Assembly: GCF_024362695.1 (NCBI RefSeq)
Contig: NC_065412.1
Coordinates: forward strand, 4,525,992-4,589,991
Length of the DNA: 64,000 nt
Direction of reading: 5' to 3'
DNA from: Pectinophora gossypiella
Lineage: Eukaryota; Arthropoda; Insecta; Lepidoptera; Gelechiidae
This document shows positions 1 through 10,557 of the stretch, in pieces. A program made the position numbers and the translations under genes. Position 1 is the first letter of the stretch. Every line of letters begins with the position of its first letter. The notes beneath the pieces are model-generated. The model did not search any database. It saw only the letters and a list, made by a program, of their open reading frames with translations, and was not told the origin of the DNA.

Positions 1-41
1 TGTAGATTAAAGATTTTGGATTGTTTAGAAAAAATACTTAC

Positions 42-249
42 CAAAAATAGTGTTGTTGGGGTTCATGGCGACCTGGTTCTTAGCAGCATCACCGATGAGG
101 CGCTCGGTGTCGGTGAAGGCGACGTACGAGGGCGTGGTGCGGTTGCCCTGGTCATTGGCGATGATCTCCACCTTGCCATGCTGGAACACTCCAACGCAGG
201 AGTAGGTGGTGCCCAGGTCGATACCTACTGCGGGTGCTTTTGTTGCCAT
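42..249 (-). CDS. Hsc70-4: Heat shock cognate 70 (Hsc70-4), first coding exon, partial
   Basis: N-terminal 69 codons plus one base of a cytosolic/nuclear Hsp70-type chaperone, which uses ATP to bind and release unfolded clients, uncoats clathrin and aids import. The exon opens with MATKAPAVGIDLGTTYSCVG: the phosphate-1 loop of the nucleotide-binding domain (IDLGTTYS). It continues with the strongly conserved NDQGNRTTPSYVAF segment and ends at AMNPNNTIF. The ATG at 249-247 directly follows an AG acceptor (tttcacag|ATG), so translation starts at the first base of exon 2. The donor after 42 reads G|gtaagt, phase 1, the same place where vertebrate HSPA8 exon 2 ends. The rest of the gene lies left of the window. 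Having a 5' UTR intron and coding introns marks it as a constitutive cognate rather than an intronless inducible Hsp70. Confidence 0.95.
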
Positions 250-657
250 CTGTGAAAATTAAAATCGTTAAACCTCACAACTAGATATTTTTAGATACAA
301 ATCAACTAATTAATAAAATACACTTCTCATCAAAAAAATCGAAACACTTCCGTTTTCATTGTTTCTGTCCGAATTTAACACAAAAAAGAATTCATACGAT
401 GAAAAAAAATACATAAATGTATAGCTGGCAGTTTGGCCATTACAGTAATAAGCGAAAATTCTAAATTCAAAATTAGAATTTCATTTGTTTATCTTATAAA
501 CGAAATGAATCACTGTTTTGAGACAAATGTGTGTTTAGGATTGGAGTACATTTAGCGTTTAAAAACTAAAAATTGGCGCCTATCCTTAAACTTTTTGTTT
601 TTTATTTCAATACTGTGACTTTGGGACGTCTGAAAAAAGGTTTTTTTTCTAAAACGT

Positions 658-1101
658 ATGGATACTTCGCCCACAGAAGCCGCCCAAGTTGTGGCATTGC
701 TGGATTCTCGCCTTAGTCAGCGTGTTGTGGCTGCAAGACTGCATCTAAGCCTGTCATCTGTTCATAGAGTCTATAAACGTTATCGGGAGACTGGTTTGTT
801 CACGCGCCGTTCAGGATCTGGCAGGAATCGGGTCACTTCTGAGCGAGATGATCGATTTATTGTAACAACTTCTTTAAGAAATCGACGCCTTAACGCTTTT
901 CAACTGCAGCAGCGGCTTCGTGTTGTACGAAGGGTGGCTGTAAGTGACTCTACAATTAGAAGAAGGTTGAAGGATCGTGGACTGGTACCGCATAAGCCAG
1001 CAAATGGGCCGAAATTAACTGCAGACCATCGAAGAGCGCGCCTTAACTTTGCACGTGAGCACCTAAATTGGTCATACCTACAGAAACGCCACCATAGCTG
1101 A
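658..1101 (+). pseudogene. Tc1-type transposase N-terminus, left arm copy
   Basis: Open frame starting MDTSPTEAAQVVALLDSRLS and carrying the paired-like helix-turn-helix region of a Tc1 transposase (residues about 5-55, then a second HTH near FQLQQRLRVVRRVAVSDSTI). It breaks off after HLNWSYLQ where the palindrome arm ends and continues only a few codons into unrelated sequence. No catalytic DDE residue is present. About 147 codons, against roughly 340 in an intact Tc1 transposase. Confidence 0.85.
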
Positions 1102-1645
1102 CCTTTTCTTCAATGCAGCATTGTGCATAGCGTTCTCCGTCTCTTCTGTAGACCTTGTTCCTTCCGTCGTTACCATACAGCATAATTTTACACTCATCAG
1201 AAAAGAGAACTTTGCTCCACTGTAGGTATGACCAATTTAGGTGCTCACGTGCATAGTTAAGGCGCGCTCTTCGATGGTCTGCAGTTAATTTCGGCCCATT
1301 TGCTGGCTTATGCGGTACCAGTCCACGATCCTTCAACCTTCTTCTAATTGTAGAGTCACTTACAGCCTCCCTTCGTACAACACGAAGCCGCTGCTGCAGT
1401 TGAAAAGCGTTAAGGCGTCGATTTCTTAAAGAAGTTGTTACAATAAATCGATCATCTCGCTCAGAAGTGACCCGATTCCTGCCAGATCCTGAACGGCGCG
1501 TGAACAAACCAGTCTCCCGATAACGTTTATAGACTCTATGAACAGATGACAGGCTTAGATGCAGTCTTGCAGCCACAACACGCTGACTAAGGCCAGAATC
1601 CAGCAATGCCACAACTTGGGCGGCTTCTGTGGGCGAAGTATCCAT
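1043..1645 (-). pseudogene. Tc1-type transposase N-terminus, right arm copy with first catalytic Asp
   Basis: Mirror copy of the left-arm fragment, but reading on through the unique centre. It gains about 47 codons including the motif VLFSDEC, which holds the first Asp of the DDE triad, before it enters the opposite arm in antisense and stops. The second Asp and the Glu are absent, so no active enzyme can be made. The left arm's reading is effectively a duplicate of this gene's 5' end. Confidence 0.85.
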
Positions 1646-2730
1646 ACGTTTTAGAAAAAAAACCTTTTTTCAGACGTCCCAAAGTCACAGTATTGAAATA
1701 AAAAACAAAAAGTTTAAGGATAGGCGCCAATTTTTAGTTTTTAAACGCTAAATGTACTCCAACCCTAAACACACATTTGTCTCAAAACAGTGATTCATTT
1801 CGTTTATAAGATAAACAAATGAAATTCTAATTTTGAATTTAGAATTTTCGCTTATTACTGTAATGGCCAAACTGCCAGCTATACATTTATGTATTTTTTT
1901 TCATCGTATGAATTCTTTTTTGTGTTAAATTCGGACAGAAACAATGAAAACGGAAGTGTTTCGATTTTTTTGATGAGAAGTGTAGTTGTGTAAAACTAAC
2001 GGGGCTAGATAGCGTAACGAATTTGGGTATGGTACGGAAGCACGATATCAACACGTGATGTGATTCATACGGCAATTTTAACCGACACTATGTATGTATG
2101 CTGGAGTTAGCAACTTACGTGTTCCCAAGCGTGAGAACGATGAACTGTGCACGCGTGGGTGGGCCTAGTAAGTACCTAATATACGTATGAACGTAGAAAA
2201 AATAAAAGGTATGAAGGTTAATGCAGTTAAGACTGAAATATTAAGCGGCGGCGGCCATCGTGGAAAATCGATGCGCACGCGTAGGAACGTTCTCGAATGC
2301 AGATACGATTTCCAGGAAAAATATTAACTAGATACCTAGGTAAGTAATAATATAATTATCTACAAATCCAAACTGTCACCGTGGAAATGCACTGAAAATC
2401 TTAAATGTCTTATCATCTGCAATTAAAGACCACGTGCTATATTTTCTAGAATTAGGTACCGAAGAACAAAGAAAATTGCAATGGGTGAAACAATAAAAAC
2501 TCTAGAATCAGATATTGCAATAGTATTACTAGGATTGGATATTTCACAGATGAATCACGATCTGAGTAATCAAAGGAAGACAAGTTCAAAGAACCTCGTG
2601 TAGGTAGAGGGAGGGAGTTGGTCATGCTGATAACCAAAACTCAAATATTACAGAATTTACACAAAATACCAAATTTACACCTGCAAAATCAAATAAAACA
2701 AGTAGAAAATTATTAGAAACTGTACTCACT

Positions 2731-2820
2731 TTGATATTTAACTAGTAGAATTCAGTCGATAACTTATCTAAGAGAACACTCAGCAAACGTGCGCGATTGA
2801 CGGCTTCTTTTCAAGAAATA
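2731..2820 (-). other. Hsc70-4: Hsc70-4 5' UTR exon (start approximate)
   Basis: Non-coding first exon inferred between a TATA box (2847-2854) and a consensus donor read on the minus strand as CAAA|gtgagtac (exon ends at 2730 or 2731). The intron that follows runs to 250, about 2.48 kb, and ends immediately before the ATG. The transcription start is not visible directly; it is placed about 25-30 bases downstream of the TATA box. Outside the inserted element at 321-1982 the intron (1985-2729) is AT-rich and shows nothing else I recognise. Confidence 0.6.
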
Positions 2821-2829
2821 AGATGGCGT

Positions 2830-2960
2830 CGATATCACACGAAAAGTTTATATACGATTGGGGGGAGCGAGCAGACGTCACTCGGGTTTTCTGGAATATT
2901 CCAGCAAATCGACCAATCACAAATTTTCCCTCTAGACGAGGAGCGTTTCTATTGGCTGTT
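2830..2960 (-). promoter_or_regulatory. Hsc70-4: Hsc70-4 core promoter with heat shock element
   Basis: On the minus strand a TATA box (TATATAAA, 2847-2854) lies about 35 bases downstream of a three-unit heat shock element of inverted GAA/TTC blocks spaced by two bases: TTC 2889-2891, GAA 2894-2896, TTC 2899-2901. This is a perfect nTTCnnGAAnnTTCn array, the binding form for trimeric HSF. Two CCAAT motifs flank it further upstream, one on each strand (plus 2912-2916; minus 2955-2951). The layout suggests constitutive CCAAT-driven expression with heat-shock responsiveness. Confidence 0.75.
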
Positions 2961-4865
2961 TTTTTCGGATGTAGCCATTTTTCCCAGCGGTAGTGTTGGA
3001 CTTAACATATGTGAGTAAGGTCAGAATAACTCACCGATACAAATAATTTTATATCTTGGGCTAAGATTTCTTTTTTTTAGGAATATCAGCTGATTCTTAC
3101 ATAATTATGTCAAAGCTTGTAACTACAAAAATTATCATAAAGGTTTTGTTTGTCATAACAATAAAGATAAAAATAATTATTTGTATGTCTTTATTTGTAA
3201 GTATTTGTATGGGCCCATGGAGTCCCAGACTTTTAGAAAGCATGCGCGGGGCCGAGACCAACACTTAGAACCCTTATCATTATTATTTAAAAAACAAAAA
3301 TACACATTGATCTGATATTCCAGTCCGTGACCTTGAGGCATCAGGGTCATAAGCGGGTTGAGTTCTTAATTTTACATTATATTTTATATAACAAAACAAA
3401 CTAAAACATCAGATTGTTAATGGATCTAAGTCCAATTATTACTTTTAGAAGTGACTTTCAGTTCGTTTTCTATTATTGATTAAAAAGCAGTTTTTTAAGC
3501 AGTTGTGAATAACTGGATGCACAATTATGTTACTTAGTTTAGTGATTCAAAAGAGTAAATTTTATTTTGCGTGAGTTCACGATTCAGCTCATTGTCTACA
3601 ACATTAACAGACCATAGATAATAAACGTAAATGATAACCACGATAACCATGTTTCCTCGAATAAAACTTGTCTATGGTGCAGCTGGCGGGAAAAGGAGTG
3701 AAAAATAAAGAGTATTTCTATTTCTAAGACAGTTCAGCTAACACTTGCATGCCAGATGCTAGAGGAAATAGGATTTCGTTTTGCTCCTGATTTAACTTGA
3801 TAATAGGGTAGTTTCCAACTAATCAAAACAGTAAAAACGTCAAGACACGAAATTACTATGGAATTTGTATAGTAGAAAAAACAACCTGTGACGTCATAGA
3901 ATCGTAATAATATGTAGCACTTATTAAATTTTCTTTAGTAAGTTAAGTAGAAAAAGAAAACTTTTTTGTCACCTTTAGATTTGACTTTATTAGTACCTAA
4001 TCAGAATTTCATAATATAATCTTTGACCTAGGAAACTACCCACACCGGAAGTCAATATCACTATCGTGAATCCAAAAAAATCCTAGAATATTTTTCAAAT
4101 ATCCATTTAGAACATACGTATGTCGCCACTCTTATGTAAGTTCCTCGGAAATATCTGTGATAAGTTATAACAGGATATTTGCAAATTAAGTACATAAGTA
4201 TTATTGTAGAATAAATAGTCAAAAATACTAAAATAAATAAAACTAGTAAAACTTCAAATATTTAATAAAAACAGTCCATTTAAAAATTACAATAAATACA
4301 TTGCTTGTGCTAAGATTCTTCAAATGAATCACGTTTTTGCTTATTAACTAAGTCGCAATCATTTATTCTTCACTTCCAGTAACTTATTTTATCATAAGCC
4401 GATTTTCTTTTAGCAAATTCTTAGAAACTACACGAGTAGGTAGTTAAGTCTTTTAAAAATTTGTCATACAATGCGTTCAAATTTTAAAAGTTACAATTTA
4501 CTTGTAATCTCTGAAAATATGAACACATTGAGACTTATTTCACTCACAAACGCATAACATAATACAAAATAAAACCTGACTAGAAACACTAACTAATTCT
4601 TGCACCAAAATGCGGTTGATAAATCGAGGCACTTTAATAGTTTCAGTAGATCTACAGACCTAACTATTTAGACCTATTTTAGGTACACCTAAAACTATAT
4701 AATACAGGAAAAACAATAAAGTAAAGACAATTAATTTCCACTTGAACAAAATATAGAATGAAACTGAAATTACGGCACCGTAGCCACTTACAAAAGTACA
4801 GTACACATATTTGTCACTTCGATTGAGCAAGCGCATTTAGCTACGATGAGAGTAAGATATGTTCA
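2961..4865. other. Intergenic DNA between Hsc70-4 promoter and TMEM161 3' end
   Basis: About 1.9 kb of AT-rich sequence with no convincing exon. The part nearest 4866 should hold the TMEM161 3' UTR (minus strand). The only recognisable item is the repeat at 3808-3905, entered separately. The rest shows nothing I can name. Confidence 0.6.
3808..3905 (+). repeat. Interspersed repeat related to 43385-43480
   Basis: Begins gtagtttccaacta and ends around gtgacgtcatagaat. The reverse complement of 43385-43480 follows the same order of blocks (tttccaacta, aaacgtcaa, acacgaaattacta, gtgacgtcatagaa) with small indels. The family is unnamed; terminal repeats were not found. Confidence 0.6.
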
Positions 4866-7800
4866 TCACGAGATTCTGAAGTACGTCTGGTACGCCATGC
4901 CGAGAGAGGTCGTGATGAACCAGGAGAAACAACACCACCACGTCGCGAAACCAAATACACCTTTGTATACTTCCTCTGTGAATACCTGGAAAGTAACAAG
5001 AGGTATTTAAATCAGTTTATTAACATTATCACTTTGCCTTTGCCACTTTACCTTAAAGCCTTATTATAGGGTTTATTACACTACCCAATACGACGAATGA
5101 CGGGTCTATTCGACACTATATATCAGGTGTAGGTATAAAATGTCCTAGGTTCAATCATGAACACAAGTGAAGTGATAAGCACGCATCAGCACAAAGTGCT
5201 GCCTGTGCTTCCAATAATAATAATAATAAAGCCGAGGAAACCTAAGGTTTTAAAAAAAATAATAATTATTATTTTATCTTTTTACAAACATGGATGCATA
5301 ACTTACGTTGGTTTATAACATAAACAACTGGATATTTGCAGAAAGACGAGAGATTCTAGGACATTTTTACCTTGATACTAATGACGTTGTTAATGTTATT
5401 GGCTTCCGGTGCTTTGAGATTTACTCTGGTATACCTTTGACGCGAGATGTCTAGATAATTCGCGCGTGTGTATATATCTGAATTCGAATCTATAGCCATG
5501 GTAGAGAAATCAAAGATTCTCCTCCGAGCAAAGGCTTCAACGGATTGGAGATAAAACTTGATATTAGTGGTAATGTTCATTTCTCTCTCATTATTTAAGA
5601 GCTGCGCTCTTGTCGGTGGAGTAATCGCCATTGATCTCTTCTTTTCCGCCAAATCCTAACCCCCAAAACTAAATCCCCACCAAATGTTCATTTGTTTCAA
5701 TAAAATATTTTTTCTTTGACTTGCTCAGTAAGTCTAGCAATAACTAACTCTTTACCATTTTCAAATTCTCCCAAGCAAGCTGGAATTGTTCTACGCCTTC
5801 AACAGTACTACTGGCAGCAGTATTGTTGACCGCAGAGCACATTTCTTCCTTCTCATAGAACAATGATGTCCATGAGTACCCTCCTAGAGTTTTGTACATC
5901 AGCGTCAAATATAAACACATGACGATCGGGCAAATGTATTGTAGCGCGACCACGCACAGGTAGTAGAACACTGACGCTATCTGTAAGAAGCAAATGTGAA
6001 ATATAATTAGTTCCTTCCTGTCTATTGTACAAACACGACCAAAATATCTTTTTTTTTCTGATTTCTGATAAAATAAGACTGATATATCGCTTCTTTTACA
6101 ATTTAAAGTGAATAGAAAATCAAAATGCATTCTTAAAACTTGAATTAATTATCGCATGAAAAAGTGACACAGGTATTTTTTAACTAAAATGTATTGATAG
6201 TTTATATACGTCACGCTTATTTCCCGTTGAGGTAGGCAGAAACCACGGAATACACTTAATACGATCCTGACACACCGCCTTCGCTTTCTTCACTCCCATC
6301 AAAAACTTCATGCATGCTCGCCAGTTTAGAGGAGTGTGAAAGTTTACCTTTTTCTGTAAATCAATATTAGTGATACGTCCAGCCTCCTTCTTCTGAACGT
6401 CGAGTCTCCGTTGCGCCATATCGAGGTACGCTTGCAATTGACGCGGCATCAATACAATGCGCAGTGTCACTGTCAGGACCACGAGGATCAGACGCAGTGT
6501 ATCAAACGCTTGCGCACTCATTCTGTGGAAGAGTAGATTCGTATTTAAACATTCATGCTAATTTTATAAATATGAATGGAACTCGCGGGTATTCTCAAAG
6601 ATTTTAAAATCACAATGGGATGTGTTGACATAATAAGATAGCATCACGCTTATTTCTCGAAAGAGGTAGGCAGAGGTGTATAGTATATACAGTAAACCTA
6701 CTCCTAACTTGAAGTGGTGTTTTAAGATAATGGTGCCTATTTGGGGGCACACAAACCTAAGCACGGGTGAGAGCTTTAAAACAAAAATCACATACTACAA
6801 CGGACATCAATAATTAAAACATCAGTAAAACAAATAGCACCACATATACAAAGAGACATTGCAACGTGTATTCTTTCTAAGTTGAGGCAGTCTGTTATTG
6901 GCTTAGTGTGTACTATTTATAAGTAAACACTACACTACTACTACTCAGTAGTATACATCAGTATGTATAGTTAAGCTGTTGATTACCTGAGTAAGAAATA
7001 AAAAGAAATACTTACAAAGGCTTCTCCATGCCGCTGAAGACTCTCTCGGTGAGGTAGTATCGCGTCACCGGGCGCACCCATAGAAGCACCAGCACGAAAG
7101 GCATCGCGAAGTTTAAGTTTAAGAGCAGAGACTTGACTTTGTTTTCGTTGTAGTATCTGTAATAATGCCAGTCAAAGGCAAACATCAGTCAAATTATGAC
7201 AACTCTTAAACTAGTGCTGTCCTTAACACACAATAAGTGCAAGAAAGAGAGAGGGAGTTTTACGCCTGTCAAATTGAGTTAAAATAAGATTGATGGTTGC
7301 CTGAATCGGCAGCAGTGTCAGTCATGGAGTCCAGTGACAAACGCGTGCAATGCCTAGTCTATAATAAACGAAGACAGAACTACTTCTTCCCGAATATTCC
7401 CGATCAAACATCAGTAGTGATACCTGGGACGAACGGTTTAACATGTCTGCCGAAGCATGGATCATCATACTTTTCGAACAATAGGGTGATCAGCCTGCAA
7501 ACTGACTTTTGTGATATGTCCCCACTGAGATTTGAACCTGGCGCCTCTGGATCGTGAGCCCAACACTTAACCACTGGACCACATGAGTGCATATTCACTG
7601 ACCGTGCTGAAATTGTCCTAATGCCCCCTAGCCTAAAAGCTTAGTATTTACCTCAAAGAATCCCAATGCATTCTCGCGACTCTCAATCCAGGGAATGTGA
7701 ACAGAGTCCCAATGATAGCGGCCCACACAGCAAACGAAAATTTCAAAATCAGTTTGGAAGCTGGGCCTCTGAAAAAGAAAGTAATAGATTTAAAGTACCT

Positions 7801-9154
7801 ACCATAACTTTAGCTTATTCACATCAGCTATAAGTATTAAACTATTTTCAACTATGTACCTACACTTGTAAATACTTACACAGAAGAAAGCCCTTGATTT
7901 TCAAGGAACTTGGAAGCATTTTCGTAAAAGCTGTCATATGCAGGGTCTACACCCACTTCAAGATTCTTCTCGTCTACAATGAGCACCATCATGGCAATGA
8001 GGAGAAATGCACAGAACGCCACAATGCAGGTGGACCTTTCGCCGATGGATTCCTCACTTGTAAAATACTGTTTTGTAAGGGAGAGGAGTATTTTACTGAA
8101 GTAATGTTAAGGAACTGTATTTTTTTTTTATCTCTTCAATATGTGGAGAAGGCTGGCGAGAGACAGGGATAAGTGGAAAGAGCTGGAGGAGGCCTTTGTC
8201 AAAAGACAAATGGACGAAGAGCATAATTAAACACATCTTTATTTCTTTTTTAATATTATGTATAAGCTAAAAAATAATAATAAAAAAAAAAAATTGTTAC
8301 AATAAGTCCATAATAAAGGCTATATCTATCTATCTATCTATCTAATGTTAAGGAACTATTTTTTTTATATTGGTACTACAGTATCAGTGACTAAATGTGC
8401 ATTATCTAAACCCAATTGGTGTGCCATCATCGAACATAAGTCTATTCTTTTTGTTACTGGTATTTCTATAGTAGGAATTTTCATAAAAGGATACAATGAA
8501 AACAGGACTACTAGAAGACACCACACCATGCTCAAGTTGAACTCATCCTTCAAAGGAAATATTGCTGTATACACCTGAAAACAATCAAAGAATTAAATAA
8601 TTAGTAAGAACGTTATAATTTCATAAATTACCATTTGTTCAATCATGTTAATAGTCAAAATCATAATAAAAAGCTTTATTTTCAGAAGAATGTAACAAAT
8701 TAAACATACACTTACCTCTGACATAATATAAACTATACTTGTGTATAATGAAAAGTCTACAATCCATAGGTACTCTGTGTAAAACCTTAAGTGCACAACA
8801 TCAAGTGCAGTCACAGGCGCCGTCTCCAACTGAAGATCGAGGCTTCGGGGGACGTGGAAAGTCTCCGCCTTTCCATTGGCCTCGTTCTTGCCGCCTTTTT
8901 TATGCTTAGGCTTGTCTTTTGGCACCCCAGCCAACGTCTTCAGTTCACTATTGTCTGGGTACAGATACCGGTATAAGCCTTGCGAACACAAAAGCCACCG
9001 TGCAAACGAATAATTGCTTAATTTCTGGATCACGGACACCATAATCAGTGTTATAACTAACTGGGCTCCAAGCAAAGCCTGAAATAATAAATAAATACAA
9101 AGTTGACACCGAGGTACAGCGATGGTATATAGTTTTAAAAATAATACACACCAT
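4866..9154 (-). CDS. TMEM161: TMEM161 homologue, nine exons, complete
   Basis: Multi-pass membrane protein of the TMEM161A/B family (linked to membrane excitability in vertebrates; molecular activity unsettled). Exons on the minus strand: 9152-9154 (ATG only), 8716-9078, 8495-8574, 7880-8095, 7652-7768, 7016-7156, 6348-6522, 5756-5980, 4866-4985. Phases agree throughout and give 479 aa (human TMEM161B about 487). Family landmarks in order: LLGAQLVITLIM near the start, YSFARWLLC, ELKTLAG, FNLSMVWCLL, ESIGERSTC, LFTFPGLRVARMHWDSLR, SAQAFDTLRLI, KEAGRI, VFYYLCVVALQYICP, and a last exon with FGFATWWCCFSW. Exon 3 could read on to a stop near 8369, but splicing at TT|gtatcc (after 8495) restores the family sequence KILLSLTKQYF in exon 4. 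The first coding exon holds only the start codon, followed by a 73-bp intron. Divergent from the V-ATPase a gene. Confidence 0.9.
5371..5655 (-). CDS. Candidate 95-codon cassette exon or nested ORF in the last TMEM161 intron
   Basis: A stop-free minus-strand frame within the 4986-5755 intron. It is preceded by an AG (GGGTTAG|GAT) and followed by a donor (ATCAAG|gtaaaa). Both borders are phase 0, like the flanking TMEM161 exons, so inclusion would add 95 residues without a frameshift between the ENLKM and VFTEEV segments. The peptide is hydrophilic (ITPPTRAQLLNNEREMNI..., FARRRIFDF, VNLKAPEANN) and matches nothing I know. The family alignment joins exon 8 directly to exon 9, so inclusion is not the default, and the tract before the AG is purine-rich, a weak acceptor. 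It could equally be a chance ORF or a small intronless gene starting at ATG GCG ATT ACT. Confidence 0.25.
7413..7592 (-). mobile_element. S1 tRNA-headed SINE, truncated
   Basis: Minus-strand copy in the TMEM161 intron between exons 5 and 6. It shows the tRNA-like head (TGGTCCAGTGGTTAA, then TTCAAATCTCA as B box) followed by the shared body (gacatatcacaaaagt, aggctgatca, cgaagcatggatcat). The 3' half is missing. Confidence 0.7.
8323..8343 (+). repeat. (TATC)n microsatellite
   Basis: About five tandem TATC units in the TMEM161 intron between exons 3 and 4, next to the extra sequence that separates the two exons. Confidence 0.9.
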
Positions 9155-9409
9155 TTTTAATCAGTTTTCATTCACTGTTATATCTATTCATAGTCTAAAT
9201 TGGGTAAATTATTTTTATTTCCAGCTAATTTTATAACCTCAATCTTCTACTCCCACACACTATAAACTTATAAATTATAGAAGGAGAATATTAAAAATGA
9301 ACCAGGTAGAGATGTTATTTAATAAGCGTAAGTAAAGGAGAGATAGAGCATTATCAAATGTCATTAAATAGAACCATTGTATTTGGTTGGTTAAACACTA
9401 CGTTCATTT

Positions 9410-9835
9410 TTTTTTTTTTTTTGTTTTGGTTTTCCCCGAAGGGTAAGGCAAAGGGAACTATGCCCATACAGCCATGTCTTACGTATTTTTTTTCTTGATG
9501 AATAATGAAATGATGAAAGGTGATGATGATGAAACCTAAGCCCCCACCCTCGGAGTAGACTCCTACTCCGAACCCCAAACGAATTAACTCAAAAGTCCGC
9601 ATAAACTTTCGAGTTATGAAGCGGCTTCCTGGCACGAAACGAAAATAGGCAGATACACTTTGTTCCTTGAATACTCCAATATAATAACACTCGCGAATGT
9701 CTTCCGACTAACTTAATGCGATCATTAACCACAAAACACCACTTCGTATTAATTATTTAGATCATTCAATGAAGAAAGCAACTGTCCCGTTCCCGTTTCC
9801 CGCCAAAACCCACACTACGTTCACTTGACATATCA
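9410..9835 (-). mobile_element. S4 interspersed element, full-length copy
   Basis: Read on the minus strand it matches 60595-60935: GGCGGGAAACGGGAACGGG near one end, the block TACGAAGTGGTGTTTTGTGG, then GGGGTTCGGAGTAGGAGTCT, a GGGTGGGGGCTTAGG block, and a 3' end ATGGCTGTATGGGCATAGTT...CCCTTCGGGGAAAACC followed by an A-rich tail. The 3' end alone recurs at 58478-58548. A fixed 3' end and variable 5' end point to a retroposed (SINE-like) element. It lies between the divergent TMEM161 and V-ATPase promoters. Confidence 0.7.
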
Positions 9836-10380
9836 CGAATCGGCACATTCATGAGTTTCGTTTTAGCCAAAATGTTTATGTTGTTTGAAATCAAATGAAA
9901 ATAAAAAAGTTATTTAAACTCAGATAATTATAGTATTTTTAAAATAAAGATCATAGGGTATACCTTTAGGTACACCTAAATATCGTTTATTTATATTAAA
10001 TATAAACAATATAAATTATGTCGAGGAAAAAGTGAGCGGGAAAATTGTTTTACTTAACTTCATAAACAAATTTATAAAAAAGAGAAAAAAAACATTCAAA
10101 AGAAAGAGAGCGTAGAGAGAGAAACGAATGTGGCCAGCTGATACATTTTCCCCTAAATATCGGGAATTTAGAGAAGTAAAATATCAGAAAGCAAACACTA
10201 AATTCCCCTGAATGTATTAATTATGGAAAATATTAATTAAATAAATAAAATAGTGATTCCAAGTGAACCCATATCTGTATTTTTTATTTATGAATTGTAA
10301 TGAAGAGTTTGAAATGGTTGTGGTAAACCATTTTTAGTGTGGTATCTCAAAACATATGTCCATTGTCCGCGTTGCGCACA

Positions 10381-10557
10381 AATGACGTGACGGGTTCCCT
10401 GGAAAATCATTCATAGTTTCCTATCGATTGACGGCTTGGATTTATTTCGGTTTCGTCGCCGCCGAAGTCTGTCCACAGACGGATGCGACGGAGCCTCTTG
10501 TTTTAGTTCATAGAATTAGTTTGTTTTTGCTGTGAGTGATAGTGAAAATCGTGCAAA
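10381..10557 (+). promoter_or_regulatory. Probable V-ATPase a promoter and 5' UTR
   Basis: GC content rises in front of the first exon. Visible motifs are a CRE-like tgacgtga (10383-10390) and a DRE-core tatcgat (10422-10428), common in insect housekeeping promoters. No TATA box is placed to explain the start. The ATG context is gcaaaATGG. The start of transcription is not determined. Confidence 0.4.

Larger units (their letters stand above)
321..1982. mobile_element. Palindromic (foldback) Tc1-like element in the Hsc70-4 intron
   Basis: A 1662-bp insertion bounded by TA on both sides (319-320 and 1983-1984), the target duplication of Tc1/mariner elements. The ends read CACTTCTCATC and its exact reverse complement. 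Two 763-bp arms (321-1083 and 1220-1982) are inverted copies of each other. I see only about four mismatches between them, three of which change amino acids in the transposase remnants (R/G, V/E, F/Y). A 136-bp unique centre (1084-1219) separates them. Each arm holds the same 5' part of a Tc1-type transposase (helix-turn-helix region), so both ends derive from a single original end and the true 3' end is missing. It lies only 71 bp from the intron's acceptor site and could form a long hairpin in the Hsc70-4 pre-mRNA. Confidence 0.9.
9155..10557. other. Divergent intergenic region TMEM161 / V-ATPase a
   Basis: Holds the TMEM161 5' UTR and promoter (not resolvable), the S4 element at 9410-9835, then AT-rich sequence to about 10360, and the V-ATPase promoter and 5' UTR near 10380-10557. 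Confidence 0.6.

Noticed and set aside
16..255. Plus-strand 79-codon frame
   Set aside because: It is the exact antisense of the Hsc70-4 exon, whose protein similarity is decisive.
8365..8574. TMEM161 exon 3 reading on to a stop near 8369
   Set aside because: That would truncate the protein; splicing at 8495 gives correct phase and restores the conserved family sequence in exon 4.
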